From: Flavobacterium sp.
GTDB taxonomy: Bacteria; Bacteroidota; Bacteroidia; Flavobacteriales; Flavobacteriaceae
DNA: 63,069 bases
Direction of reading: 5' to 3'
Assembly (NCBI RefSeq): GCF_027482425.1
Contig: NZ_JAIXWA010000058.1
Span: 1 to 63,069 of the forward strand
How positions within the stretch are numbered: position 1 is the stretch's first letter; each line of letters opens with the position of its first letter. This document shows, one piece after another, positions 15,781-24,544 of the stretch. Both the position numbers and the translations under genes were made by a program. The notes beneath the pieces were generated by a model that was not told the DNA's origin, did not search any database, and saw nothing but the letters and a program-made list of their open reading frames with translations.

Positions 15781-16521
15781 ATGAAATTACGCGCAGAACA
15801 GCTAATTAAAACCTATAAAAAACGAACCGTCGTAAAAGGCATTTCGGTGGAAGTAAACCAAGGCGAAATTGTAGGACTACTGGGTCCGAATGGCGCTGGA
15901 AAAACCACTTCCTTCTATATGATTGTAGGGTTGGTAAAACCCAATTCGGGGACCATTTACCTGGACGATTTGAACATTACGGAATTTCCGATGTACAAAC
16001 GCGCCCAACACGGTATTGGTTATTTGGCGCAGGAAGCGTCGGTTTTTCGCAAGTTGAGTGTGGAAGACAACATCATGAGTGTATTGCAATTGACCTCACT
16101 TTCGAAAGCCGAACAAGAGGCCAAAATGGAGAGTTTGTTGGACGAATTCAGCTTGCAACATATTCGCACCAACCGTGGAGATTTGCTTTCGGGAGGGGAA
16201 CGACGACGTACGGAGATTGCGCGTGCCTTGGCGACAGACCCTAAATTTATACTTTTGGACGAACCATTTGCAGGGGTTGACCCCGTTGCGGTAGAAGACA
16301 TTCAGCGCATTGTAGCCCAATTACGTAATAAAAACATCGGTATTTTAATCACCGACCACAACGTACAAGAAACCCTAGCCATTACCGATAAAACCTACTT
16401 AATGTTTGAAGGTGGCATTTTAAAAGCCGGTGTTCCCGAAGAATTGGCGGCCGATGAAATGGTACGGAAGGTATACTTGGGACAAAACTTTGAGTTGCGT
16501 AAAAAGAAACTCGAATTTTAA
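15781..16521 (+). CDS. lptB: LPS export ABC transporter ATP-binding protein LptB
   Basis: ATPase that powers removal of lipopolysaccharide from the inner membrane through LptFG. 246 aa, the usual length. Walker A in G-P-N-G-A-G-K-T-T (K41), signature L-S-G-G-E-R-R-R, Walker B F-I-L-L-D-E-P-F-A-G-V-D-P, and switch histidine in I-T-D-H-N-V. The F-A-G-V-D-P after Walker B is typical of LptB. It follows the AhpD-like gene after 72 bases; TTTG near 15758 and a TTTG-containing region just before ATG are only weak promoter signs. Confidence 0.95.
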   Translation: MKLRAEQLIKTYKKRTVVKGISVEVNQGEIVGLLGPNGAGKTTSFYMIVGLVKPNSGTIYLDDLNITEFPMYKRAQHGIGYLAQEASVFRKLSVEDNIMSVLQLTSLSKAEQEAKMESLLDEFSLQHIRTNRGDLLSGGERRRTEIARALATDPKFILLDEPFAGVDPVAVEDIQRIVAQLRNKNIGILITDHNVQETLAITDKTYLMFEGGILKAGVPEELAADEMVRKVYLGQNFELRKKKLEF

Positions 16522-16547
16522 CACCCGCCCAATGCGGCTCCCGAATC

Positions 16548-16668
16548 GCGTGAAGGATTGCAGCAAGTACCCACCGGACGTAAGGGAGGTGCGTACTGCG
16601 GAAAGCCTGACCCCGAGGAACCTGAACTTCACATAGCATTTGCGCACTATCACCGAGGGGGCACGCCC
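16548..16668 (+). ncRNA. Structured RNA candidate, copy 2
   Basis: This has the same ordered blocks as 56-180: 16548-16563, 16585-16593, 16599-16615 and 16657-16668. The outer GCGTG/CACGC stem (16548-16552 with 16662-16666) and the inner CCCCG / CG-GGG stem are preserved, while the sequence between blocks differs strongly. GCAG/CTGC, GTAC/GTAC and CACC/GGTG can extend a helix in the 5' half. No promoter is visible upstream, so it is probably part of the transcript from lptB, or a leader of the DUF5808 gene that starts 6 bases later. Small open frames across it on both strands are taken as spurious. Confidence 0.55.
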
Positions 16669-16673
16669 AAAAA

Positions 16674-16904
16674 ATGTATGCTATGAACCCCATTTCTAAA
16701 GAAACGCATCAATCATGGATGGAAGACCCCAAAAATTGGCGTTGGGGAGGATTAATCTATCATAATTCGGAGGACCCACGGTATTTTCCACCCAAACCCA
16801 TTGAATGGATGGGATGGATGGTGAATTTTGCGCATCCGAAGGCTGTGCTCGCTTTAGTGCTTTTGCTCGTCGTAATATTGCTTCCGGTTTGGTTTTTGGA
16901 CTAA
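16674..16904 (+). CDS. DUF5808-like small membrane protein
   Basis: 76 aa. The first part has W-x-x-D-P-K-N-W-R-W-G-G-L-I-Y and D-P-R-Y-F-P-P-K-P, then G-W-M-V-N-F-A-H-P, a pattern I associate with DUF5808. A C-terminal membrane helix spans about residues 54-74. ATG 16674 is listed; ATG 16683 (MNPISKE) is an equally good start. Its stop overlaps the stop of the convergent GH25 gene by four bases. The function is unknown. The position directly after structured RNA copy 2 is notable. Confidence 0.75.
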   Translation: MYAMNPISKETHQSWMEDPKNWRWGGLIYHNSEDPRYFPPKPIEWMGWMVNFAHPKAVLALVLLLVVILLPVWFLD

Positions 16905-17731
16905 GGGTGTACGAGGTATTCAAGCATTTTGGGGGTACCATTGTACAAATTGACATCGACTTTTTCGGGAATTCCTTCGACCCTTCCTTTTTCGGAAAAC
17001 TGCCAAAACAACCACTCTGACTGTAGGGTCTCGGCAAAGAAATTGTAATTGGCCACCCAAAAAGTATACGCTGAAAATTCTTCCTTTAAAAAATCTTCAT
17101 AGAAGCGCTGCCCTGAATAAATAATCGGTTTCCGACGGTAATGCTTTTCGACAGCATCAAGCCATTTTTGCAAACCCATTTTCAGACGCTCCATCGATTG
17201 ATTTTCGGGCAATTGTTCAATATCCAACACGGGGGGAAGATCGCCCGGCTGCAACAAAACGGTGGCGATAAATTTACGGGCTTGCTCCAATGAATTTTCG
17301 TCGGGACGGTAGTAATGATAGGCACCACGTATGTACTTTTTTGCTCCTTTCCAGTTAGTCTCAAATTGCGCATCTTTTCGGTCACTACCACAGGTTGCGC
17401 GCACAAATACAAACCGAATTGGACGTCCTTCGAGCGAATCAACAGCCTCCCAATCGATGCTTCCTTGGTATTCTGAAACATCGAGGCCGACACAACGATC
17501 GGGGTATTTTTGAAGGATTTGAAAAATACGGGCTTCGGCGACTTTGTCTTCTTGGAGACTGTGTTTGGACTTGAAGCTGAAGTAATACAAAAGCGCGTCA
17601 CGGTAGTGGAGTACTACTCCTGCGGTAAATAAGAGGACAAAACCCCAAATAAGCACTTTAGCCCACGAAAAACGAGAAGCGGAAGTGGATTTACGACGAA
17701 CGGGAGATTTTTTGCGCGGTGTGGCTGCCAT
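16901..17731 (-). CDS. Membrane-anchored lysozyme-like protein, glycoside hydrolase family 25
   Basis: 276 aa. A basic N-terminus (1-20) is followed by one membrane segment (22-44), then a GH25 barrel from about 78 to 270. G-L-D-V-S-E-Y-Q-G (D84) opens the domain, and the catalytic acid pair is D170/E172 in V-L-D-I-E-Q. The W-Q-F-S segment near 243 is also typical. It would cut N-acetylmuramyl bonds in peptidoglycan in the periplasm, probably for wall remodelling rather than lysis. It lies one base after pssA and is likely co-transcribed with it. Confidence 0.9.
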   Translation of the reverse strand: MAATPRKKSPVRRKSTSASRFSWAKVLIWGFVLLFTAGVVLHYRDALLYYFSFKSKHSLQEDKVAEARIFQILQKYPDRCVGLDVSEYQGSIDWEAVDSLEGRPIRFVFVRATCGSDRKDAQFETNWKGAKKYIRGAYHYYRPDENSLEQARKFIATVLLQPGDLPPVLDIEQLPENQSMERLKMGLQKWLDAVEKHYRRKPIIYSGQRFYEDFLKEEFSAYTFWVANYNFFAETLQSEWLFWQFSEKGRVEGIPEKVDVNLYNGTPKMLEYLVHP

Positions 17732-17732
17732 G

Positions 17733-18461
17733 CTATTTTTTTATTCCTAACGGTGGGCGAGAAAAAAACGTATACAAGACTGACACAATAACGTAGGAAA
17801 GAATAATTAAAGGGACCGCCACTATTTTTAAAAAAACGAGTAAAAGAATTGCGTAGACCACAAAACCCAATTGCAATTTGTAGGCGCTGACACTAAATTT
17901 TTTGATTTTTAGGGAGAAAAGCGGAATCGGTGCATTCATCATCCCTGAACTCAGCAGGGTGATTCCGATTAAAACCCACGGCTGTTGCAACCCAACAAAC
18001 CAAATTGGGTTTGGCGCATACCGAATCACAAGAGGTAAACTCATAATAAATAAAGCATTGGCTGGAGTGGGCAACCCAATAAAAGAATCGGATTGACGGG
18101 TATCAATATTAAAATTAGCCAAGCGATAACAAGCGCCCAAAGTGATGAGGAATCCGAGGTAGGGAAAGAATCCATGAATCGGCATCGGAAACGCATGCCC
18201 ACTCAACATACACATCATCACATACCCTGGGACAACACCACTAGTCACCATATCGGCTAACGAATCGAGTTGCACCCCCAAGGGTCCTGCTACTCCTAAC
18301 TTACGCGCGAAAAACCCATCAAAAAAGTCAAAAAAGATACCGAGACACACCCAGGAAAAGGCGCCTTCAAAATTGAATTCAGCCGCGTGTTGGAGTGCAA
18401 TGCAACCGCAAAGCAAGTTGAGAAGAGTGAGAAAATTGGGAAGGTGTTTAAGCAACGCCAT
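17733..18461 (-). CDS. pssA: CDP-diacylglycerol--serine O-phosphatidyltransferase
   Basis: Makes phosphatidylserine, the precursor of phosphatidylethanolamine, in the inner membrane. 242 aa with about six membrane segments. The CDP-alcohol phosphotransferase motif is complete: D45, D48-G49, A52-R53, G62, D66 and D70. The type (no PLD motif) is the membrane form. No phosphatidylserine decarboxylase is adjacent. A near-ideal promoter lies 18-48 bases upstream. Confidence 0.94.
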   Translation of the reverse strand: MALLKHLPNFLTLLNLLCGCIALQHAAEFNFEGAFSWVCLGIFFDFFDGFFARKLGVAGPLGVQLDSLADMVTSGVVPGYVMMCMLSGHAFPMPIHGFFPYLGFLITLGACYRLANFNIDTRQSDSFIGLPTPANALFIMSLPLVIRYAPNPIWFVGLQQPWVLIGITLLSSGMMNAPIPLFSLKIKKFSVSAYKLQLGFVVYAILLLVFLKIVAVPLIILSYVIVSVLYTFFSRPPLGIKK

Positions 18462-18479
18462 GCACTTGAATTTAAATCA

Positions 18480-18509
18480 CAAAGGTAGCACAATAAGTGT
18501 ATCTACAAA
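18480..18509 (-). promoter_or_regulatory. Promoter of pssA
   Basis: On the minus strand TTTG (18506-18509), 18 bases, then TACCTTTG (18480-18487): a perfect match to the consensus. Confidence 0.8.
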
Positions 18510-18544
18510 CACGTTTAAAGACGTAGTTTTCGACAGTTTGTATG

Positions 18545-18575
18545 TTGGAAACCGCTCAGAAAATTGCTACTTTTG
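18545..18575 (+). promoter_or_regulatory. Promoter of the PorV-like gene
   Basis: TTG at 18545-18547, 20 bases, then TACTTTTG at 18568-18575. It lies inside the longest open frame (from 18542) and so moves the start codon downstream. Confidence 0.65.
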
Positions 18576-18589
18576 AAAAAAAATTGCGC

Positions 18590-19657
18590 TTGAAAAAAAT
18601 TGCTCCATGGGTATTGTTTTGGATTGCAGGGGTTTCCTTTGGCCAATCGGTACGGAAATATTCCAATGAATTTTTGAACATTGGAGTAGATGCCGCTGCT
18701 TTTGGTATGGCCAATGCAGTCGTTGCGCAAACGCAGGATGTGAACTCAGTGTACTGGAATCCCGCGGGTTTGGTCCATTTGGAAGACGGACAAGCAGCAG
18801 CAATGCACGCCAGTTATTTTGCCAATATCGCCCAATACGATTACGCGGCGTTTGCCCAACCCATCGATACGGAGAGTGCTTGGGGAATTTCGGTCATTCG
18901 CTTTGGAGTTGATGATATTTTGAATACGACGCAATTGATTGACAGTCAGGGAAACATTGACTACAATCGCATCAGTAAATTCTCAACCGCCGATTACGCC
19001 TTCACCCTCTCCTACGCCCGCAAATTAAAAATTCCTGGATTCCAATACGGCATTAATGCCAAAGTCATCCGACGTACGATTGGTGATTTTGCTAGTTCCT
19101 GGGGTTTCGGATTTGATTTAGGACTACAATGGGACCGTGACGATTGGAATTTCGGACTCATGGTGCGGGATATTACAACTACTTACAATGTGTGGGCCAT
19201 CAATGAAGAGGCTTTTAAGAGCATTCAAGGGGCGGTGGCTGGACAAAACCAGGAACTCCCCGAAAGCACCGAAATTACGGCTCCGAAAGCGCAATTTGGG
19301 GTATCGCGAGCCTTTGATTTACACAACGAAACCTATTTGCGGGTGTCGGGCAACCTCAACATGCAGTTTACCAAAACCAACGATATTTTAGCTACCGATG
19401 TGGTAAGTATTGATCCAGCTTTAGGGTTGGAATACAATTACACCGACTTGATTTTTGTTCGTGCTGGATTGGGGAATTTCCAAAATGTAACCCAAATTGA
19501 TGGGAGTCGTCGTATTGGATTCCAACCCAATATTGGCATTGGATTCAAGTACAAAGGCATTCAAATTGATTATGCACTCACCGATTTGGGCGACCAAAGT
19601 GCGGCGTTATACTCCAATATATTTTCTGTGAAAGTTGATTTTAGTATTTTCCGTTAA
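18590..19657 (+). CDS. PorV/PorQ-family outer-membrane beta-barrel protein
   Basis: 355 aa from a TTG at 18590, which gives a clean signal peptide (MKKIAPWVLFWIAGVSFGQ). The mature part starts with F-L-N-I-G-V-D-A-A-A-F-G-M-A-N-A and V-N-S-V-Y-W-N-P-A-G-L, hallmark segments of the PorV/PorQ group within the FadL-like barrels, and continues as alternating beta strands to a final F-S-I-F-R. PorV itself shuttles T9SS cargo to the attachment complex; this may be a paralogue (PorV2-like). The longer frame from ATG 18542 would put the -7 box inside the gene. The DUF4105 gene follows after one base. Confidence 0.85.
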   Translation: MKKIAPWVLFWIAGVSFGQSVRKYSNEFLNIGVDAAAFGMANAVVAQTQDVNSVYWNPAGLVHLEDGQAAAMHASYFANIAQYDYAAFAQPIDTESAWGISVIRFGVDDILNTTQLIDSQGNIDYNRISKFSTADYAFTLSYARKLKIPGFQYGINAKVIRRTIGDFASSWGFGFDLGLQWDRDDWNFGLMVRDITTTYNVWAINEEAFKSIQGAVAGQNQELPESTEITAPKAQFGVSRAFDLHNETYLRVSGNLNMQFTKTNDILATDVVSIDPALGLEYNYTDLIFVRAGLGNFQNVTQIDGSRRIGFQPNIGIGFKYKGIQIDYALTDLGDQSAALYSNIFSVKVDFSIFR

Positions 19658-19658
19658 G

Positions 19659-20777
19659 ATGAAAGCACTCCTCCGTTGGCTGTTTTTATGGGTTCCTCTA
19701 GCACTGCTGGGACAGACTCCCACCCTTTCCAAAGATGCAAAAATAAGTGTGCTCACCTGTGGACGCGGTTCGGAATTGTATACCACCTTCGGGCATACCG
19801 CTTTACGGGTTCAGGATACGATACAAAACCTCGATATTGTTTATAATTATGGGATGTTTGATTTTCAGACGCCCAATTTTTACCCCAAATTTGTCAAAGG
19901 CGATTTGCAATATTTTGTGGCAGCGTATGCCTTTCCTGACTTTTTGATGGAATACCAAATGAGTGAACGGGAGGTAGTTGAACAAACCTTACGATTATCT
20001 CCTGAGCAAGTCAGCACCTTATTTACTGTGCTTAACCAATCGTTGTATTCTGACGAGCGTTATTACACATATAAATTCATTGACCGGAATTGTACCACCA
20101 TGGTCTATGAAAAAATCAATGCTGTATTAGGGAAACCCCTTTTGCAAAAAGTGGATGACACCTCGATTTCGTACCGAGAATTATTGTACCCCTATTTCAA
20201 CAATCACTTTTATTTTCAATTGGGGATTAATATTTTGTTTGGCGCGAAAACCGATGGAGCCGCCACCCAGATGTTTTTACCTGTTGAATTAATGCACAGT
20301 CTCAACCAAGCGAAAATCAATGGAAAACCTATCGTCGTTGAAGAGAAAAAATGGGTGGAAGGAAAGCCTTTAACCGCTGTATTCTCCTTTTGGAATAGCA
20401 TTTTTGTAGTTATCTTAATTTTAGGTGCCCTTGTTTTAAGTCGCCGTGCTTGGATTTATAATGCATATTGGTTTTTGACCGGTGGATTAGGAATTTTTCT
20501 GGTTTTAATAGGATTATACTCAGATCATAAAGAAGTGTTATGGAATTACAACGCCTTATTATTCAACCCTATATGTATTGTACTTCCGTTTGTCCGTTCG
20601 TTAAAAGTCTTGGTGCGATGGATGGGAGTAACATTGGTGGCTTTGGGTATCTATGCCGTACTCTTATTTAACAAACCCTATCTTTTATTGATGCTTCCTT
20701 TTGTGGTTGCCCATGTGTTGATGCTGCGGATTCGTTTGCAACAAATTCGCAAAAAATCACTGCCCGCGGTAGAATAA
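19659..20777 (+). CDS. DUF4105 / Lnb N-terminal-domain membrane protein
   Basis: 372 aa. A signal peptide (about 1-19) is followed by a periplasmic domain (20-245) with S-V-L-T-C-G-R-G-S-E-L-Y-T-T-F-G-H-T-A and F-I-D-R-N-C-T-T-M, an H...C pattern like papain-type thiol enzymes. Four or five membrane helices fill 250-370. This architecture matches the family that includes Lnb, a lipoprotein N-acyltransferase of Bacteroides; whether this copy acylates lipoproteins is inference. ATG 19659 follows the PorV-like stop by one base. The 3' end overlaps the convergent sugar transferase gene by 21 bases. Confidence 0.82.
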   Translation: MKALLRWLFLWVPLALLGQTPTLSKDAKISVLTCGRGSELYTTFGHTALRVQDTIQNLDIVYNYGMFDFQTPNFYPKFVKGDLQYFVAAYAFPDFLMEYQMSEREVVEQTLRLSPEQVSTLFTVLNQSLYSDERYYTYKFIDRNCTTMVYEKINAVLGKPLLQKVDDTSISYRELLYPYFNNHFYFQLGINILFGAKTDGAATQMFLPVELMHSLNQAKINGKPIVVEEKKWVEGKPLTAVFSFWNSIFVVILILGALVLSRRAWIYNAYWFLTGGLGIFLVLIGLYSDHKEVLWNYNALLFNPICIVLPFVRSLKVLVRWMGVTLVALGIYAVLLFNKPYLLLMLPFVVAHVLMLRIRLQQIRKKSLPAVE

Positions 20778-22151
20778 AATCGTACTAAAGGTTTTAATCA
20801 CAATATTGATATCCAAGAAAATACTGCGATGTTTGATGTAATACAAATCGTATTGCAACTTCACCAAACTATCATCGATGGAATCGCCATAGGAATAATT
20901 AACCTGCGCCCAGCCTGTTAAACCGGGTTTAACTACATGTCGGGTTTCATAAAACGGCATGTTTTCGGCAATTTGCTGCACAAAAACAGGGCGTTCTGGA
21001 CGAGGCCCAATAATCGACATATCGCCGCGGAGAATATTAATAAACTGTGGAAATTCATCCAATCGGGTTTTCCGCATGAATTTTCCAAAAGCCGTAATTC
21101 GGGTATCGTTGATGGTGGTAAAAACAGCCCCGTTAGTTTCAGCATTTTTAACCATGGTGCGGAATTTATAAATACGAAATACTTCACCGTTTTTACCAAT
21201 GCGTTCTTGCGTATAAAACAACGGTCCGCGATTGCCAAAGAGATTTCCAAAAAGAATTAATGGAAAAAACACGAGCCCTAAAAGAAGTCCAATCACCGAA
21301 AAAAGCACATCAAAAATCCTAGAGAAAAGCAAATACAAATGATTTTGATTGCTTCGGCTAAAGGGGAAATACCGGTAAAAATCGCGCGAAACATATTGCA
21401 CAGGAATGCGCTTTGTACTATCTTCATACACTTGAGTGTATTCGCGAATGATGATCCCGTTTTCAAGCAAATGGATCAATTGATTGTAAAGATTTACCGT
21501 AATTCCATCCGTTTTTTGAGTGGCTATTACCAATTCAGAAATTGAGGTTTTGCGCACAAAAGCTTCGAGATTTTGGGAGGGAATTCGGCGAATAGAAAAG
21601 GTTTTTGCACTATCGGCATCCGTTTCATCCGAATTTACAAAGGCAATAAATTTGTAATGCGGATCCACGCTTTCGATACCTGAAATCAATGCATCCAACT
21701 GCTCTTGGTCACAGACCAAAATCGCTTTTTTTACAAAACGATGGGACGCTAAGAAAAATACGTAAAATAACCGCCATAGCAGCAATGTGATAAAAATCGA
21801 AAGGAAGAATATAATAATTTGAATTCGATTCGACGGTAAAACAGGCGTGTAGATAGGCGTTAACAAATAAAACAAAACGGTAGTCGAGGTGGTCAAAATG
21901 ATACTTCGAATCACTTGAAACTGGTTGCTCGCCACTTGCAGGTTGTACATTTCAAACACCGAGCTGAAAATATTAAGATAAACAGCCAAAACGACCGACC
22001 AAATAAAATTGTCTTTGGAAAATGTAAAATACCGGAAATCATAAAGCGAGCTGATGATGTAAAGCGCCATAAGAACTAGCAAGGTATCAAACAAGCGCAG
22101 CAATAACTTCCGTTCGGAGATTTCAAAATGTATTTTCTTGTTGCTATTCAT
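20757..22151 (-). CDS. Undecaprenyl-phosphate sugar-1-phosphate transferase, polytopic type (WcaJ/WbaP-like)
   Basis: Starts a glycan by moving a hexose-1-phosphate to undecaprenyl phosphate. 464 aa. Four N-terminal membrane helices (about 15-125) are followed by a Rossmann-like middle domain (about 140-250), a reentrant helix near 280-305, and the catalytic sugar transferase domain with F-R-I-Y-K-F-R-T-M, T-R-L-D-E-F-P-Q (the D-E dyad) and P-G-L-T-G-W-A-Q-V-N-Y. It is the last gene of the minus-strand polysaccharide locus. A second, smaller initiating transferase is at 58523. Confidence 0.92.
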   Translation of the reverse strand: MNSNKKIHFEISERKLLLRLFDTLLVLMALYIISSLYDFRYFTFSKDNFIWSVVLAVYLNIFSSVFEMYNLQVASNQFQVIRSIILTTSTTVLFYLLTPIYTPVLPSNRIQIIIFFLSIFITLLLWRLFYVFFLASHRFVKKAILVCDQEQLDALISGIESVDPHYKFIAFVNSDETDADSAKTFSIRRIPSQNLEAFVRKTSISELVIATQKTDGITVNLYNQLIHLLENGIIIREYTQVYEDSTKRIPVQYVSRDFYRYFPFSRSNQNHLYLLFSRIFDVLFSVIGLLLGLVFFPLILFGNLFGNRGPLFYTQERIGKNGEVFRIYKFRTMVKNAETNGAVFTTINDTRITAFGKFMRKTRLDEFPQFINILRGDMSIIGPRPERPVFVQQIAENMPFYETRHVVKPGLTGWAQVNYSYGDSIDDSLVKLQYDLYYIKHRSIFLDINIVIKTFSTILFYRGQ

Positions 22152-22200
22152 TTAGAAGTTCCTAATTACGGGTGCAAGTTACAAATTCTGAAATGAAAGT

Positions 22201-23205
22201 CTACGATTTTAAAAGTTTTATCCACGCTTCTTTTACCACCGACCAATCATACTTTTCCACTTGAGCGCGCGCCTTTTCCGTCATTTGCAAGGCTTTTTCA
22301 GGATGACGATGGAGTTGCAATACCGCCTCCGTCATCGCTTGAACATCTTCGGAAGGTACCAACAGACCCGTTTCATGGGGTGTAATCAAATACGGTAGTC
22401 CGCCAACATTCGTACTCACCACGGGCAATCCTAACGCCATCGCTTCGATCACACTAACAGGTGTATTGTCGGCTCGGGTTGTATTGAGAAAAATAGAACT
22501 TGTGGTTGCCCGCTGATGCCACTCGGCTTTGGTAAGTTTTCCTGTAAAAGTAACCGAGATACCTAATTGTTTTGCTAAAGCTTCGAGTCCAGGTTGACGC
22601 TGTTGTGGATCAGGTCCAATAACGGTAAGTTTACACGGCAGATGGCGTTGCAATGCGGCACAAACTTGCAATGCCATTTCGGGATGATATAGCGACACTA
22701 ACGAACGTACCCAAAGCAAATGAAGTGCACGTGTATCGCGCGGTTGGTAGGTATACTCTTGAATCGGTATCGCATTGGGAATGGCAATCGTTTGCGAAAA
22801 AAGGGGCTTAAATACCGCATACAAATACCCTGAAGGTGCTACATTGGCATAGGCATGGGCAAACACCCAACGAGAAAGTCGGGGCCATTGTTGCAGACGC
22901 CGGGGTAGATGACCTCCATGTAAAATGGGAATGTAAGGCACTTGATATAGACGACAGAGCGTGGCCGTTACCACCACATAATAAAAACTCCACGTACTAT
23001 ACGTGTCAATGAGTACATAATCAGAACTTCGGGCATGGCGCAACACTGAACCTACCATATCGAGAAAACGCCACAGCAAGCCTTTTTTATCGGAGGCATA
23101 CCGCACCGTAAACCCTTCCCGTTCCAAATCGGGACCCAAGGATTCCATAACCGTTTGTCCACGATTATGTTTAGACAGTTTGTTCCCGATGTAGAGTAAT
23201 TTCAT
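22201..23205 (-). CDS. Glycosyltransferase family 4
   Basis: 334 aa GT-B fold enzyme. The donor-side motif is near 250-275 (P-V-S-V-I-E-A-M-A-L-G-L-P-V-V-S-T with E-x7-type spacing), and H-G-G-H-L-P-R-R-L lies in the acceptor half. It probably adds one sugar of the repeat unit on the cytoplasmic face. The start overlaps the ligase/polymerase gene end by 35 bases, which is long; no later ATG preserves the N-terminal beta strand M-K-L-L-Y-I-G-N, so it is kept. Donor and linkage cannot be told from sequence. Confidence 0.88.
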   Translation of the reverse strand: MKLLYIGNKLSKHNRGQTVMESLGPDLEREGFTVRYASDKKGLLWRFLDMVGSVLRHARSSDYVLIDTYSTWSFYYVVVTATLCRLYQVPYIPILHGGHLPRRLQQWPRLSRWVFAHAYANVAPSGYLYAVFKPLFSQTIAIPNAIPIQEYTYQPRDTRALHLLWVRSLVSLYHPEMALQVCAALQRHLPCKLTVIGPDPQQRQPGLEALAKQLGISVTFTGKLTKAEWHQRATTSSIFLNTTRADNTPVSVIEAMALGLPVVSTNVGGLPYLITPHETGLLVPSEDVQAMTEAVLQLHRHPEKALQMTEKARAQVEKYDWSVVKEAWIKLLKS

Positions 23206-24544
23206 TGGGGTCGATTAGATAAACTTTCAGTAATGATAATGCATAAATAAACGAAGGGGCAGCCGTTCGCATCGCGGCATGGTTGATGGTTAATAGCCAG
23301 AAGACTACAAAACAGAAAGCATACACGTGTTGCCTATTCCCCAAAAACAAAATGGAAGGGGTAATCACCAACAAGACCAATCCCAACAAACCGAAAAAAC
23401 CATGCTCGCCCAACATGCGGGTGATTTCGTTGTGGGAGGCGATGACCTGACCTGTCTCAGCCAAGCGAATTTCGGTTCCTTTAGCCACGCCCACACCAAA
23501 AAAGGGATTATCCAAAAAAGCATTTATTTCACTTTCGGCAATTTCTTCCCGACCGGTAAATTTACTCTCCTTTTCCCTACCTAAGGCATCTTTATTGGCG
23601 TAGCGGAGGCCGATTAACCCGCCCGTTTGGACTTCGGTATAAAACCAAACTGAGGTGAGAATAACCGCCATGATTCCCCCAAAGTAAAACATCTTTATAC
23701 GGCCACGTTTACTCGAATTGAAATACATAAATGCAAACAAAATCACCAGCATGGCAAATCCCGTAATCATTCCACCGCGCGAAAAAGTTACTAAACCTCG
23801 GTAGGAAATATTTAGTGCAACCACCAAATTAATCAAAAACAAGACTTTGGTTTTGGAAGCCACAAAAAGCCGCGAAAGGAACACAAACATCCCCAGTCCC
23901 AAGGCCGTCGATACTTGGTTGGGACCAAATCCACCGGACGTTTCTCCATTGGAACCTGTACCGGTTAAAACCTCTTTTAATTCGGGAGTAAACAACCATA
24001 AATAGGTAGAACAAGCCACCATAGGGAGACCTACCATGAGTAGAATATTGTTCATCTCGGGAAAGGTGAGTTTCCTATTATAACAATACAGCGATGCCAT
24101 TCCCAAACAAACTGGTCCTGAGATATTAAAGGCCAATGTTTTTCGAATATTTTGGGTCGTCAAATCCAATTCTTGAGTTCCTAAAATCAGTCCCGGTACC
24201 AATAATACCAAGAAAATCCAATACGGTATCGCATTTTTGGAAAACCCACTGTAAATCATTCCGATAGACACATAAAGGATGATACCGTACTTAGAAAATT
24301 CGTGGTTGGGATTACCCTCCGTCATTCGCAGAAATACTTCACTTCCTACCAGATAAGCTGAGGCGTAGAGCACTTCATTGTTACGATTACGCGTTTTAAA
24401 AATAAAATACAAACTCACGACGAAGATGAGTATGCCGTATATTTTTGAGATAAAAAGATTGTAATAAATCAGTACCCCTAACACCGCATGCACAAGGATG
24501 AGTAAAAGATAATTCCGTTCTTTTTGTTCTAAAAACTTAAACAC
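23171..24544 (-). CDS. O-antigen ligase / Wzy polymerase-like membrane protein
   Basis: 457 aa with about twelve hydrophobic helices. The long periplasmic loop near 330-390 has N-P-F-F-G-V-G-V-A-K-G and S-H-N-E-I-T-R-M-L-G-E-H-G-F-F-G, the Wzy_C pattern found in WaaL ligases and Wzy polymerases. The two cannot be separated by sequence alone; with a Wzm/Wzt exporter in the locus a ligase is favoured. The start is a GTG at 24544, eight bases inside the upstream glycosyltransferase gene. Confidence 0.82.
   Translation of the reverse strand: MFKFLEQKERNYLLLILVHAVLGVLIYYNLFISKIYGILIFVVSLYFIFKTRNRNNEVLYASAYLVGSEVFLRMTEGNPNHEFSKYGIILYVSIGMIYSGFSKNAIPYWIFLVLLVPGLILGTQELDLTTQNIRKTLAFNISGPVCLGMASLYCYNRKLTFPEMNNILLMVGLPMVACSTYLWLFTPELKEVLTGTGSNGETSGGFGPNQVSTALGLGMFVFLSRLFVASKTKVLFLINLVVALNISYRGLVTFSRGGMITGFAMLVILFAFMYFNSSKRGRIKMFYFGGIMAVILTSVWFYTEVQTGGLIGLRYANKDALGREKESKFTGREEIAESEINAFLDNPFFGVGVAKGTEIRLAETGQVIASHNEITRMLGEHGFFGLLGLVLLVITPSILFLGNRQHVYAFCFVVFWLLTINHAAMRTAAPSFIYALSLLKVYLIDPNEITLHREQTV

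Noticed and set aside
16382..16693. Open frames over the structured RNA copy 2 on both strands
   Set aside because: They overlap lptB and the RNA element, differ in frame, and show no protein-like composition.
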